From Lepidonotus clava (Eukaryota; Annelida; Polychaeta; Phyllodocida; Polynoidae), in NCBI GenBank assembly GCA_936440205.1, contig OW387148.1, positions 11,959,961 through 12,023,960 on the forward strand: a DNA stretch of 64,000 nt, in the 5' to 3' direction. Under the pieces are notes generated by a model, which was given only the letters and a program-made list of their open reading frames with translations, was not told the origin of the DNA and did not search any database. The stretch's first letter is position 1; every line of letters begins with the position of its first letter. Of this stretch, positions 29,406 to 43,100 are shown one piece after another. Both the position numbers and the translations under genes were made by a program.

Positions 29406-32400
29406 TTCCCATGACCATTATGTGCATCAGGGTAAAAGCTGGCTGCTCTATTGTATTCATTGATAGCACCATATGAAGCAGTTCTTGCTCAGGATGAAAT
29501 GCAAAAAAGATTTACTATTCAACATTGTGAACATCAAAATAATCATAGTTATTATAAACAAAAAAAACAGCATATTTATTTACAGTACTAGTGAACCATT
29601 GTATTGTGATTTTGGATTTGCACTAGCTTTAAAAGTAGTCTGCATAATAATGCTATCATATAGTTGGGAAGGAAGGTATACTTCAGTGCACACCTCCAGT
29701 TGCACTGTACATCACATTTACTCAATAAAGATAGCTCAGAAGATTTTCATGGACATAGTGTATCCAGGAGTGACCAGTATGTCATTAATGGTATAAGCCT
29801 ATTTTAATAACATTACTTGTTCAATAGTGTTATATCTCTAACTGTTAGTATGACTGATCAATGACTGATTTGATTTTAACACTTACATTCATGGCTTCAA
29901 ATTTGAAATGGTGCCAAATACCATTAAAAAGCTTTGGTATGATGTATTGATGTATTGGATAACCCAATATATATACACATGTTTGACATTTCAAAAATTA
30001 CTCATAACATTATCATTATGATATACAGAAATGGCCTTGACACCTTTACAGTTGGTGATATGGTCAGGTGGTGAGCCCAGGCATATCAGAGTTTGAGGCA
30101 GCTGTATAGAACAGAGATGAGTTGATTCCGGCAGGACACTCATCACCGTGACGACGCATTGCCTTGGCAACGCTTGTCCCCATGATGACACCAACAATAC
30201 ATTGTAACCATCATTGCAGATGCAAATGATACATTGTAACCATCATTTGTGCCATGACATGACCCTTGTCGGATGTTGTTTTTTCTGCTCTCTTACATAA
30301 TCATATGGAGGAAGTGAGCCTCGGGGTTTAGGGGGAAATCCCGGCCATTTTGGCATCGCGCTCTGAAGATCATAACGGGAAAGTTACGATCCATCAGGGC
30401 CAGGAATTTCATCCAAATATGAGGCCCTCTAATCTCTATCACTCTGTGCCTATGGCCTGTACAAGAACAAACATTTTCTCACTGACAGTAAGATTGAATA
30501 GCATTTAAAAAGCTTGAGCGCAATAACCCAATACATTGGCTTAGACATGACAAAAGAACCCAGCATAAATTGCTAATCATGATTCCAATGAAATTCTGGT
30601 GCATGCATCATGATCATGCACGTTTTTCCGACATTGATTGCGCTAAGTTATATTCTGGGGGTGATTAAACGTTTCCCCCCCATTTTCTTGTATATGGCTC
30701 AGTAGGATTTCTTTGAACGAAAACTTTCCAATCTTGTTACTATTCGATTGTTATAAATCCTGATTTTGATTTAAGACACTTCATTAACAAATTGTCTTGA
30801 TTTCCCTCTTGTATTCAAGATTCCCTTAGAGAAAAAACATGAATAACTTAAAGCCAATTATTGGTAAATTATGGGCAGTGTCATGTGGTGCGATTGTATT
30901 CTTAATGAATGATTTCCTTAAAATTTCAGTTAAACATAATGGAGTTTAGCAATGTGCAAATGTGAATAAAAAGATACATTTTTGCAAAGAAAAGGAGCAT
31001 ACAAGTGTAGCTTATGAAGCATAATTTGCTCATTTGTCCTTATTTTCAGAAATAGCATGAGAATTTCAATGGTGACCTTATGTTTACAATCACCTATAGG
31101 ATACTCATAACGATCCTGTCCTAACATTTACAATATACTAAGTAAAAATAATGGTAATTTATTTCAGAATGTTTATACATTATGAATATTCAAATATACT
31201 GCGAGTTAGAATTGAACATCATTATTAGTTAGGGCTGCGAGTATTTGTTTTTTCATTTTAATTACTTATTTATTTTGTACCAATAGATAACTTGGTTTGA
31301 GGAAGCATAATTCAACTCACCTTTATTAAACCCAGGGGAAAACCTGAAAACAAACCAAGGTATATGTTTTTTAGAAAACTGCCATTTTTGATAAAATATC
31401 TTGTTTGCAAAAAGCTGAATTCAGATTTATAGCCTATTCTACAGAAAATTGTTCTCTGAAAATGAATTTAACAGTCACCATTCTTTCAAATTAAAGACAA
31501 AATATATTGAATAATAAATAATGTCATGGATTGGTTGATGGATGCTAATGAACAATGAAATCATTACATATGAAAATTATTCATATACAAGATAACTTAT
31601 AGGTTGTATACTTGATGACACTGTATTCATAAATAGCTTTTGTTATGCGCGAAACCACTCTCACACCCCAGCCAGACAAAGTAAAAGGACCAGGCTGAGG
31701 TGAGAAATGTGACGTCACAGTATGTACGAAATCATTGTATTAAGTAGGGGTATGCGCATGAAATTTAGTCCAAATGTATGTGTTTCTTAATTTCTCAGCT
31801 CTTTTTATATGTACAATAATATATTATATACCAAATGAAAGCTTATCATCTCGGCCATCCATAGGAACCATTTATGCAGTGACAATACTGTTGTATAACA
31901 TGTCCAGTGGCTTCTAACACTGATCAGTGGCAAACCTGCTAATGCATTCACATACTGTGACGTCACAGATCTAAGAGAAAAGGTATTGACTGGTGAGGCC
32001 ACCCTGTAATCGGGCACTAGCCATGCTCAGATTTAAACATATATTAAACGCATTATACACAGAGAAATAATGCTCAAACCTTCACTAATACTGTAACAAC
32101 CGAGATATTATTTACATAACAGTAATGGGAAAACAAGCAATGTAGGCCTAGATATTGTTTCCTATAGATAAATATTTTTTACAGTATTTCTATCCAATTT
32201 GACAGTTTGTTCACATGAAATTAATAGTTGATTAATTTTATTGATTATTATAATTATATCAATACACATGGTGTTCACATTAGGACGTAATGGACCTCTA
32301 TTGGAGTAATGGTTTTCTTTTGGATTAAAGTGCAGGATAACAACATGAACAGTCAGTGTGACAAAGTGGGAGCATCTGCTTTTGTCTAGACAAATCTTAG

Positions 32401-32460
32401 GATTATCATCCAAATAGATTTATTTCATGGGAAAGTGATTATAGTGTGTAACACAACAAG
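29406..32460. other. Intergenic, no gene supported
   Basis: AT-rich. A minus-strand stretch near 30030-30190 (LPQTLICLGSPPDHITNCKG) looks protein-like, but I could not place it in a gene. Nothing else interpretable. Confidence 0.45.
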
Positions 32461-32468
32461 CAGTATTG

Positions 32469-32626
32469 TTAATATACTTTAAGCACTAGTAGTGTTGATA
32501 TACTTTAAGCACTAGTAGTGTTAATATATGTTGAGCGCTAGTAGTGTCAATATACTTTAAGCACTAGTAGTGTTGATATACTTTAAGCACTAGTAGTGTT
32601 TATATACTTTAAGTACTAGTTATGTC
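32469..32626. repeat. 26-bp tandem repeat, six units
   Basis: The unit TTGATATACTTTAAGCACTA plus GTAGTG recurs six times with a few substitutions. The units decay toward the right. Confidence 0.95.
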
Positions 32627-33078
32627 AAGATATTTTTTAAATATTCTATTATTGAAAATGTCTAAATTTTTGGCATTTTGAGCTAATTCAATTGGGAAGT
32701 GTCTTGCAAATTCCTAACCATAGGCATATTGATACAAAACTTTATGTTATGATGCTTATTAATGTATATCATAATAGAACAAATATTGTAATGTCAATCT
32801 TGCTGTGTTGTGTTTTGGCCCTGAATGACTACTTAGAATTCAGTAAAATTGGTCTCAATCACTTTACTTTACTTCTGACTGATCATTCTATCATACTAAT
32901 ACTGTTGAAGGACATGTGCCATGACACCAATTTAGAAATAGAATATATCGTCACCATTTACATATATACCACAATCACTTATAGTACCTCTTGACATCTA
33001 ATACAACAATGCATATAATTACAAACATGTTCAAGGAGTCTATATTAACCTTTAAGTTTAATTTGTAGCCTCCTCACT

Positions 33079-33385
33079 AATACCGGTGTGTCGGGCGTGG
33101 GGGTGTGGGCATGTAGGAGTGTAGGGTGTGCGGTGTGGGGGTGTGGGGATGTGGGGTTGTGGGGCTGTAGGGGTGTGGGGTGTGGGGTTGTAGGGGTGTG
33201 GGGGGTGTGGGGGTGTGAGGGTGTGGGATGTGGGGGTGTGGGATGTTGGGATGGGGGTGTAGGAGTGTGGAGGTGTGGGTGTGTGGGTGTGTGGGGTGTG
33301 GGTGTGTGGGTCTTGGGGGTCATGGGGGTGTCGGGGTGTGGGGGTGTGTGTGTGGGGTGTGGGGTGTGGGGTGTGGGGTGTAGAT
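33079..33385. repeat. GT-rich minisatellite, left block
   Basis: Irregular repeats of GTGTGGGGGTGTGG and GTGTGGGATGTGGGG. Open frames over it on both strands are repeat artefacts. The G-rich strand could form quadruplexes. Confidence 0.95.
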
Positions 33386-33386
33386 T

Positions 33387-33632
33387 TTGGTGTCCCACAG
33401 GGATCGGTGTGTGGTCCAAAACTATTTTTGCTGTTTATCAATGTTGTTGTATGCTGATGATAAAGTTTGTTTATTCAACACCAATCAATCATTTCTAACT
33501 ATAATACTCTGGAAAATGACATGTGTAAAAATATTGATTGGAACAATAATACTCATTTAACTATCAATTATAAGAAAACCAAAATAGTCCATTTTCGAAG
33601 TAATAAAAAGTTATACATGTCAAAAAGCCTAG
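33387..33632 (+). mobile_element. LINE reverse-transcriptase fragment inside the GT minisatellite
   Basis: About 245 bp matching 35820-36093 closely: FGVPQGSVCGP, YADD-like region, QHQSIISNYNTLENDM, then NYKKTKIVHFRSNKK. It is cut off at both ends directly against GTGTGG repeats, with no A-tail or target duplication. Confidence 0.85.
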
Positions 33633-34315
33633 GGGTGGGGGTGTGGGGTGTGGGGTTGTAGGGGTGTGGGGGTGTGGGGGTGTAAGGGTGTGGGGGTGTG
33701 GGATGTGGGGGTGTGGGATGTTGGGATGGGGGTGTAGGAGTGTGGAGGTGTGGGGGTGTGGGGGTGTGGGTGTGTGGGGTGTGGGTGTGTGGGTCGTGGG
33801 GGTCATGGGGGTCATGGGGGTGTCGGGGTGTAGGGGTGTGTGAGTGTGGCGTGTGGGGTGTGGGGTGTAGAGTGGGGGTGTGGGGATGTGGGGATGTGGG
33901 GATGTGGGGGTGGGGGTGGGGGTGTGGGGTGTGGGGGTGTGGAGGTATGGGTTGGGGGTGTGGGGGTGTGGGGTGTCGGGGTGTGGGTATGTGGGTATGT
34001 GGGGTGTGGGGGCGTGGGGTGTGGGTGTGTAGGGGTGTAGTGGTGTGGGTGTGTCGGGTGTGGGTGTGTGGGTCGTGGGGGTGTGGGTGTGTGGGGGTGT
34101 GGGGGTGTGTGAGTGTGGGGTGTGGGGTGTAGAGTGTAGAGTTTGGGGGTGTGGGGTGTGGGCATGTGGGGTGGTTAGGGTTTGGGGAAGTGGGGTGTGT
34201 AAGTATGAGGATGTGGGTAGTAGGGGTGTGAGGATGTGGGGTTGTGTGCTTGTGTGGTGTGAGGATGTTGGGTTTGAGGGTATCGGGGTATGATGGTGTG
34301 GGGTGTGGGGTATTG
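33633..34315. repeat. GT-rich minisatellite, right block
   Basis: Continues the same GTGTGGGGTGTGG theme as 33079-33385 and degrades toward 34315. A stretch of about 120 bp near 33670-33790 repeats the order of motifs seen at 33210-33300, so the two blocks share a duplication history. Confidence 0.95.
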
Positions 34316-35189
34316 TGGTTAGCAGGATGGGGATAGGGAATACGTATTCATGGTCATGACTGACTTTAATTAAAGAGAAAAACTTCCTATGGTAATTCTT
34401 CTAATTTGGGTATTTTTGATTGGGCATCTGTTTAGAAAATTCAATCAAAATGTTTATGAAGGATGCATATTTGAGGTTTGGAATTGGGTTGAAGAGTCTG
34501 AGAAATAAGTATGAATTTGTTGATATTTTTATGGCCTCTGGGGATACAAAGATAGAGTAGGACTAGCAGGCTACTGGTCCACAAGTAGGAGTATTTTGTC
34601 TGATAAAAGGCTGGTTGATGTTTAGTTGGGTACAAATATGCTGCCATAGCCGTTGGGAAACAGCCGAGGGTGTGGCTTAGGTGCTATATAAAATAGGTTG
34701 GTAAAGTTGTGTAAAGACGAATTTTCTGCTGTGGTGTAAATAGAGGTAGGTTTCACAAATATGATATTGTATGAACAATCATGTTCTTATCATGAGCAGT
34801 GAAACTAGACATAAGTTCCAGTACTTTTGTACCTCTGAAAATCACATTAGCCCTACAGAAACCAATCTGGCTGTGGCTGCCATAGCCGGAGTTTTTCAGA
34901 TTTATTTTTAATTATCTTGAATTGACTGCAATTGAATTTTGTTTTTACAATTTTTCAAGTAGAATGTCCCAGATAATAGTAATAGAAATGACAGATGATG
35001 TTACTGTTGGTATGATCTAAATGAAAACATACCTTTTTGACAACATCATGTACAATTGTAAATATTTCAATTATGTATGACACTTTTTTAAAAATTCTGG
35101 GACAATATGTTCTCTGTGGTTTGCTCTAAAAACATTTTTATATGAACTTCCTGAGTGGCTTTATTATATCAGGTTCAAAATATACTTAC
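34316..35189. other. Intergenic, no gene supported
   Basis: AT-rich sequence without recognisable genes or repeats. Confidence 0.5.
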
Positions 35190-35264
35190 TCAATAAGGAG
35201 TGATGGTCCTTTGGCATCCATCAGGAGCTTCTCCCCTCCTTCAGTTATCTGGTTGTCCTAGAGC
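35190..35264 (-). pseudogene. Degenerate leucine-rich-repeat exon
   Basis: Acceptor TTTCCAG and donor GTAAGT bound 75 bp. One frame reads L-stop-DNQITEGGEKLLMDAKGPSLLI, a ribonuclease-inhibitor-type LRR like those of NLR proteins (L.DNQIT..G...L...). The stop (TAG) sits where Trp or Glu is usual. It is on the same strand as the LRR exons at 43301 and 48557, so it may be a terminal or decayed exon of one gene family. Confidence 0.55.
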
Positions 35265-35439
35265 CTGGAAATGATAATAACATTAATAATAAACACCATA
35301 TTTCAGAATTTTTAATGGATCAATTGAGTTGTTCTTGAAATCATGACCTATGCAACTCAATACCAAATCTGTATACATCAAACTCTCTGGAACCTAGTAT
35401 TTGACATAGTATCCAGTAGAAGTTCTTAAAATGCTGACC

Positions 35440-36660
35440 TTCAATTAAACATAATTCATTGTTGCCTGTGCATAATAAAAGCTTAGAAAGAATTATAAAT
35501 GAACAAATAATGAACTACTTAGAAGACAATAAACTCTTGACTAACAAACAGACTAAAAAATAGATGAATAATAGACGCAGCCTTAAACTTTGTCAACTCT
35601 TTATAATATTATGATAATGATAATAATGGATTAGTTACATGTGCAATATTTATTGACTATAAAAAAGACTTTTGATTCAATTACACATGGTATCTTACTA
35701 GATAAATTCTGTACATTTAATTTTTCTAATAAAATAATAAACTGTTTCACAAATTATTTTAGTAATAGGCAGCAGAGTACACAGGTCAATGGTTCAAGAT
35801 CTGGTATGTCTCCTCTATCATTTGGTGTCCCACAGGGATCGGTGTGTGGTCCAACACTATTTTTTGCTGTTTATTAATGATATATCTAAACTTGATTTCA
35901 AATCAGATATGTTGTTAGATGCTGATGATATAGTTTTGTTTACTCAACACCAATCAATCATTTCTAACTATAATACTCTGGAAAATGATATGTGTAAAAA
36001 TATTGATTGATTCTCCTTTAACTATTAATTATAAGAAAACCTAAATAGTCCATTTTGGAAGTAATAAAGGTTATACAAGCCAAAAAGCCTAGTTTTAATG
36101 ACCAAGTGTATAGATTGTGTTGAGAGTTATAGGTATCTTGGGTTTCTGATTGATAGAGAACTTAATTTTAAGGAATGCATTAGAAATACAATCAAGATTG
36201 TATCTCAGAAATGATATATATGTAAAAAAAGAAAAGAAAAAAAGGGAAAGAAGTATGTTGTTAAGACTATGATTTTACCATATTTCTAATATTGTAATAT
36301 ATTTTACAATGTATGTGCACAAAGAGATCGTGAGGATCTACAAATAATCCAAAACAGCATACTGAGATCAGCCTTAAATATCAGGAACCTTCACACTGAA
36401 CTGAATGTATAAAAATGAGATATTCTTAGGAACAAACAATTATTGATATGTGTCTTTAAAATGTATACCCTTGAAGGAGAATAATAGGAATCTTCGCATG
36501 TTTGAGGCACCAGTTGTTAAACTACATCAATATAACAAATTATTGTATAAATCTTCCCTGTTGTACCAAGGTAGCATACTGTGAAACAAACTACCTGCAA
36601 ATGTTTATAATATTGAAGATTTATAATTGTTTAAATCAGCTATTGTTCATTTTACTGAAT
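35440..36660 (+). mobile_element. Decayed LINE (reverse transcriptase to C-terminus)
   Basis: Fragments in several frames: LERIINEQIMNYLEDNKLL, then FIDYKKTFDSITHGILLDKF, FGVPQGSVCGPTLF, DADDIVLFTQHQS, and NYKKT..IVHFGSN with a later IGILGF. The order is correct for a LINE reverse transcriptase, but many stops and frame changes make it an old, dead copy. The part around 35820-36093 is the relative of the fragment at 33387. Confidence 0.8.
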
Positions 36661-36751
36661 GCTGGTTGTTGTTATAGTGTTACATGTATTTACTAATTGG
36701 GGAACTGTTCTTATTATATTTAGTCAAACTATCTTAATTAACTTCCTCTAT

Positions 36752-37330
36752 GATTGCTAGTCAAGTAGTAGATGGTTTCACGAGATGGGCGTTCATATCC
36801 ATGACGCGAACAACGCTTGGCTGAAAGTCAGGTTTATTGGTGGATATCTCAATTGCATACAATTGCCAGTGTATTCATAGCCTATAAATCCTAGGTTCAC
36901 AATCCTATTGTTTGAGAACAAGTTTCCTCCTTGGAGTCTGCCTGGCCTCGCGCATTTATGCAACACAGCAGTTCTCTTACTAGTCACCAGATGTCCTTCT
37001 ACGTATGGCTATTCAACCCCCCGAATCCTCAAGACTCTTATTGTCCAAACAGTATCTAATAATGTTCTCCACTTTAACCATAGGTTCCCACCTTTATATA
37101 TCAGTCTGGTTATTGATTTTTATCCTGAGCATCGGTACTCGCTAGGAGATGCACCCTGTCTGCTACAGCCGAACAGGTATATTTACACCTACCAGCAGTA
37201 AGTGCTATATTTACACTATGTAATGTAATAGCTCACATAATTTCGAATACTTTTTAATATTTCCTGTCTCGTCTACTTTGTTCGTATACAATTGATTATG
37301 TGAACAAGGTGTTTTACTAACTACCTTTGT
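36752..37330 (+). repeat. Dispersed repeat family R2, copy 2
   Basis: From GCTAGTCAAGTAGTAGATGG to a TTTGTGCAATACATAG tail. The left end of the large inverted repeat (about 36784) lies inside this copy. Confidence 0.75.
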
Positions 37331-38459
37331 GCAATACATAGTCTAAAACAGGAATATATATAATCTTCCTTACACCCCCTATCTCATCTCATTTCACCTA
37401 TTACACTGTTAACCCTGTTTAAGTAAAACAATGTATTTGATGTAACAACCTGGATTGCATGAGAGACTGGGGGTTGTTCACTACCTCAAATGTAACCAGC
37501 ATAAATAATCTGAAATGAAAAAAAAAACTAAACCCACACTGTTTATAACACCTGTCAGCATGTGTATTTTCTTCTTTTCTTTTTAGACATACTGGGTATG
37601 CAGAATCAAGGAATGTGGACTGCAAAAGTGTCATACCAACTAGCACCATTCACACACTGCATGGACATATACAGATATATGAATATTATCAGTTCTGTCA
37701 AGAGAGATAAATGTATAAGTCATAGTAGACTGCTGTGTGGTGGTTCACCAGGGGGCATGTGGTATTGTGCTAGTATGGGTCTCCCCCTGGTGAGTGTTGT
37801 ATGCACTTGTATTGTTTCTGTTAACTGAGGTTGTCCCTAGTTACTCAGTTCACATCCACACACCAACAGGTACAGATCTTTATGTCAACTCACATTTGAC
37901 ACAGGTTTTCCCTGTTTTATTGCCATTTCTAAGGTAATATAAATCTTTAATGGGGCGTTCACCATGATGCCGGCATCAAGGCCAAACAGTTTTTTGTACT
38001 TATTATTTGATTGATTGTTTGTTATGTCGGATTTGACTTGTATGTATTGCAGTATGTATCAGTATTCTGCTGGGAGGTGAAAACATTCAAAAAGGGGTTT
38101 TATACTAATCCCCATATCCTATTTAGGGAACCCAGTGGGAGGTACTAATTGGGAGAGGGGAAGGAGTAAATGTAGATCTACTGTAAATCTATTGTCCATT
38201 GACCCATACCTAAGACATTGCAGGGGGAATAGGAGTATTTACGTTCAAGTGTGATTAACAAAGATAGCTCAACAAGAATTGTTGTGAGCTTTAGAAGCCA
38301 AGAATGAAGTGCAGCATCCTTGTTACCAAGATGCACAGATCTTGCATGGGGCCAATGGTGGTGGGGTTGCGCCCCCCCCCCCCACCTCCCCACCCTGCAA
38401 CCCCCTACCAATCCAGAGTATGAGTGTTGAGCACATTGTCAGAAACCTAGCTTGCCTAG

Positions 38460-39720
38460 GTTGAACCCCCTCACTCACTCACAGGAGGACCCCCTCTCTC
38501 GCAAGAGGCCCATGTCATTAGGGTAGGAACCCCTCACTCACAGGAGGCCCATGTCATCAGGGTAGGACCCCCTCACTCCCAGGAGGCCCATGTCATCAGG
38601 GTAGGACCCCCTCACTCACAGGAGGCCCATATTATCAGGATAGGACCCCCTCACTCCCAGGTGCCCCATGTCATCAGGATAGGACCCCCTCACTCACAGG
38701 AGGACCACGTCATCAGGGTAGGACCCCCTCACTCACAAGAGACCCATGTCATCAGGGTAGGACCCCCTCACTCACAGGAGGACCACGTCATCAGGGTAGG
38801 ACCCCCTCACTCACAGGAGGACGTCATCAGGGTAGGACCCCCTCACTCACAGGAGACCCATGTCATCAGGGTAGGACCCCCGTCACCCACAGGAGGCCCA
38901 TGTCATCAGGGTAGGACCGCCTCACTCACAGGAGGCCCGTGTCATCAGGGTAGGACCCCCTCACTCCCAGGAGGCCCGTGTCATCAGGATAGGACCCCCT
39001 CACTCACAGGAGACCGATGTCATCAGGGTAGGATGCCCTCACTCACAGGAGGACCAGGTCATCAGGGCAGAACCCTCTCACTCACAGGAGGACGTCATCA
39101 GGGTAGGACCCCCTCACTCACAGGAGGCCCATGTCATCAGGGTAGGACCCCATCACTCACAGGAGGCCCATGTCATCAGGGTAGGACCCCCTCACTCACA
39201 GGAGGCCCATGTCATCAGGGTAGGACCCCCTCACTCACAGGAGACCCATGTCATCAGGGTAGGATGCCCTCACTCACAGGAGACCCATGTCATCAGGATA
39301 GGACTCCCTCACTCACAGGAGACCCATGTCATCAGGGTAGGACCCCCTCACTCAAAGGAGAACCGTGTCATTAGGGTAGGACCCCCTCACTCAAAGGAGA
39401 ACCGTGTCATCAGGGTAGGACCCCCTCACTCAAAGGAGAACCGTGTCATCAGGGTAGGACCCCCTTACTCACAGGAGAACCGTGTCATCAGTGTAGGACG
39501 CTTCACTCACATGAGACCCATGTCGTCAGTGTAGGACCCCCTCACTCACAGGAGTACCATGTCATCAGGGTAGGACCCCCTCACTCACAGAAGACCCATG
39601 TCATCAGCGTAGGACCCCCTCACTCACAGGAGACCCATGTCATCAGGGCAGAACCCTCTCACTCACAGGAGGCCCATGTCATCAGGGCAGAACCCTCTCA
39701 CTCACAGGAGGCCAGGGTGG
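38460..39720 (+). repeat. 39-bp minisatellite, left arm
   Basis: About 30 units of a 39-bp repeat built on GACCCCCTCACTCACAGGAG and GCCCATGTCATCAGGGTAG. Because 39 is a multiple of three, every frame stays open for long stretches and yields a 13-residue periodic protein (GRTPSLTGGPCHQ); this is an artefact of unit length, not evidence of a gene. Confidence 0.97.
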
Positions 39721-39918
39721 CAGGGGTCAATCCTAAGCAGTGGCAGGCTCTTCTTATATCCAGTAGGTGGTTTTGGAGGTGCAGGGGGCAGAGTTGCTGT
39801 GTTTTTCCCAAATTTACAGCAATGCCGTATGAAACATTCCTGCCTGACTCCTGGCAGTTGATCTCTGAGTGCTGACTGGCCAGGTTGGAGTGGCAGAAGG
39901 GCCTTTTTAGACTTTATA

Positions 39919-40194
39919 CAAGTGGCGTTGCTAAGATTCGAATCCACAACCTTTGGGTCTGGAGGTGAGGGTCTTAACCACTACACCATGGAGGATGAGG
40001 CGGGAACTAAGAAATGCGGTCATGACCCAATTTGCTGGTTCCCACAGGTCCTTTTTAAAACAGTTTAACAAAATAGCAATCAGATGGACAGGTTCGTTAT
40101 AGCCCATTTCGCTGGTTTTTGGTAAGACATGAAGAAAGTTCAGTATATAGGCAGGAACATACGAAAGGACATCATTTTAGAAGAAGTAGGGTAA
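39919..40194 (-). mobile_element. 276-bp retroposon-like insertion, left arm only
   Basis: The right arm reads straight across this point (TAGACTTTATA joined to TAAGGAACT near 53139), which defines an empty site. On the minus strand, 39995-39925 carries tRNA-like boxes (TGGTGTAGTGGTTAAGA and GGATTCGAATC). The tRNA-like part lies at the far end of the minus strand rather than at its start, which is odd for a plain SINE. The element could be a composite, or its orientation may be misread. No clear target duplication beyond a few bases (TTATA/TAATAA). Confidence 0.75.
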
Positions 40195-43100
40195 TAAGGA
40201 ACTGTGGGAATCCATATATGTGGGCCATGTGCAAATCTCCCAAAAACTGACCAAACTTGCCTCCATTGAACATATGCTAGAATGACACTATTTTGATGTA
40301 TATTTCCCTTTCTACCTATGCATTAAGAGAGCTTATCAAGGTATTGATAAATAGTGCAAAGCAACTCTAACCTTACCCTAATTTTGTCTAGATTTATAAT
40401 TTCTTATTTAGATAGATAAAGGCAAAATCATTTTGCTTAATTCCAAGAGGTCAGCATCAAATGTATACACAGGTTGGCCTATGTTTCACTGAATGTTAGG
40501 CATCCACAAAACACAGCAATCTGATTGGCTGAAGTGCACTCCACTCCATGTTACTCCACCCAAATCTACTAGGTGGCAGCACCAGTACTAGCCTTCTGAT
40601 TGGCTGATATGCCTCTTCCCTCCAGTTACCTGTCTGCACAGTAGCCACCATGCAGACATCTGTCTGTGCAGTAACTACTATGTAGGCATATATAGATATG
40701 TCTGTGGAGTACTATCCTCATGAGGATGGATCTATCATGGAATATATTTAATTATCTTAATGCCATGATATGTAACAAATCTGAAAGGAAGAGTATTTTT
40801 CTATTCTACAACCATATTTTATCAAATTTGCTGAAGGCACTTGTTATAGGTTAAATAAGACAGGTAGTTTAGTAGGCTGAGGGCACTGGTCTCATCCCAA
40901 TTAGTCAAAGCCAATTTGCCAATTAGCCCAATATACTGGTCTGAGGTCCCTGTAAACTGGTAGGTCTGTATGCAAGGCCATGTTCTTTGTGTTTGGGTTA
41001 CATTAATTGTGAATTATATTTTGATTGGGCTAAACCAGCCCCTTTTCTTTTATTACATGCAATTTTGGTCTGCATATGTCAGTATATATAGCAAAGATTC
41101 TATACCATAAACTATGTCTACATATGTAAGGAGAACTGTATGCACAGACTTTGTGCCCACAGCATTACTAAACAAGTCTCCAGTATTTTGTAATACTGAT
41201 AACAAAAAGCCAATAATGAGCCAAATAACCTTAGTGAGTTAACTGATAATTTTGTGGTAACGGGTAGCAATATCTCAGAAGTCCTAATTTAAATTAATAT
41301 GTTGTTAGACTTTTAAATATCTATTTGCTTGTACATTATTGAAGGTAAAATGTGGGTATTGGACATGATTTCATGATTATCAAAATCAGATAGTTGTTAG
41401 ATGGATGCATAAGGACTATAATGAAACTTTTAAAAGCCATATCCATTTTCAAGATATTAGCATCTGAAAAAAATCACTGTTTACCATTGACTTCAATGGG
41501 AAAAATAACATTTTCCTTATCTGAAAATAAACATCCATAATTTTGACACCAAAAGCTACAAATGTTTGGATAGAAACAAAGTATACATTTTAAGATAAAG
41601 AAAACATGGGATCACCATCAAAAATCAAAACTCATTCAAGAAAATACCAAAAATTCACCCTAAAAACACAAAATAGCCTATTCATGTTTCAGAAACTTAC
41701 ATTAATGTGTGTTTTTGAGTAATTATTGTAGATATATTGAATTTATGATGGTTGAATAAATTTCTATTAACATTTAAGAGATTGTCTTAACTTTAAGAGA
41801 CCAGGTGGCACTGCAGTGAACGCACATATTTACCTTTGAAGTTATTATTCAAGCAACATTTAGAAAGGTTATAGTTGATACTTGATTAATCTTCTATCCT
41901 TCAACTTTAAGGCACTTTTCATGCCTGTCTCACTGACCTCTGGTCTAGAGGGCTAGGCTTCCCTTTTACTGATGGCCAATAGGGCTTCAGTGACAGGCTT
42001 CCCCTACCCTGGCAGCCTTGTAAGCTTCAGGGCCAGGCTACCTCTCTCCTCACAGTCTAGGGTGCTCAGGGCTGGACTAACCCTATCCCAGAGGCCTTGA
42101 GCCTCCTTGACTAGCCTGCCCCCTTGACCAGCTCTATGACGAAAGGTGATGTTTTCTCTCTTTAAGGATGACTATTTCCCTACCCTATTGAAAAGGGAAC
42201 AGATTGCAGATGTGGTTCTCCAATCTCCATGCAGATTCTATCCCTGCACTGCACTGCTTAACAGAGAGAATATAGTGGAAGATTATGCGAAGAGGTTTAA
42301 ATCATAAAGTTACATAAAGCTATCATACATACAATTTGAAAAAGTCCTAATATAGATATTTCTTAATTCATATATTTGACAAAATTTATTATACCACTAT
42401 ACACCTATTGAATTATCCATTCATGGGGAGTTGAACTGCTTGATTCAGCTTTGGCAATATCACATCAAATTTAGCTATACAGCAAAGCAGGCAATCGGTC
42501 CACTCCTCACAGCCCCCTACTTCATATCAATTTTGCAACAAATTCATATTTTATTTACCAAATATGTTTTTATTAGGATGCATCTTCTTGTGTGTAATGT
42601 ATGTCACTTTTTGTGTCTTTTCTTTTTAATAGGATAGAATATGAATATTCATTCATTACTGAGATATTTAGCTCTGCCCTCCCCACCTTCCCCAGCTCTA
42701 GATCTCACCTCCTGCCTGAGGACTGCTGATATGCTTCCCCTCCCAACCTGCCCTCCCTATGTGGGTACCATACAAACCACCATTAAATTTGATATGTTTT
42801 CTATAAAATCATATTTAAAGACCTAACACCTTAGAGAGAGGCACCTATAATTAGCCCTATTAAAGAACTGTCACATATACCCTGGGTTAGGTTGCATAAG
42901 TCAGGCCAGCCTGCTCCCCCTGACCCAGGCCTAGAGATTAAAAAACACAATTCTGCCTGTAGGTTTTCAACTGACAGTGAGGGAAGTTCACATTCAATAG
43001 ATAAGACCCCCTTCTGCAGTGAATGTTCTACATAGGTAAAAGAAATAGGTCCTTGTTGGTACATAAGGCCTGTCAAATGAGGGTCAGCCCCTAAGCACCA

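Noticed and set aside
33045-34293. Gly/Val/Cys-rich and His/Pro/Thr-rich frames
   Set aside because: Both strands of a GT-rich minisatellite; low complexity with no gene signals.
38661-39374. Long open frame with a 13-residue repeat
   Set aside because: The minisatellite unit is 39 bp, so frames stay open by arithmetic. Units carry substitutions without regard to codon position and similar frames exist elsewhere in the array.
39925-39995. A functional tRNA gene on the minus strand
   Set aside because: Box motifs are present, but it lies inside a 276-bp insertion and the stems were not convincing.
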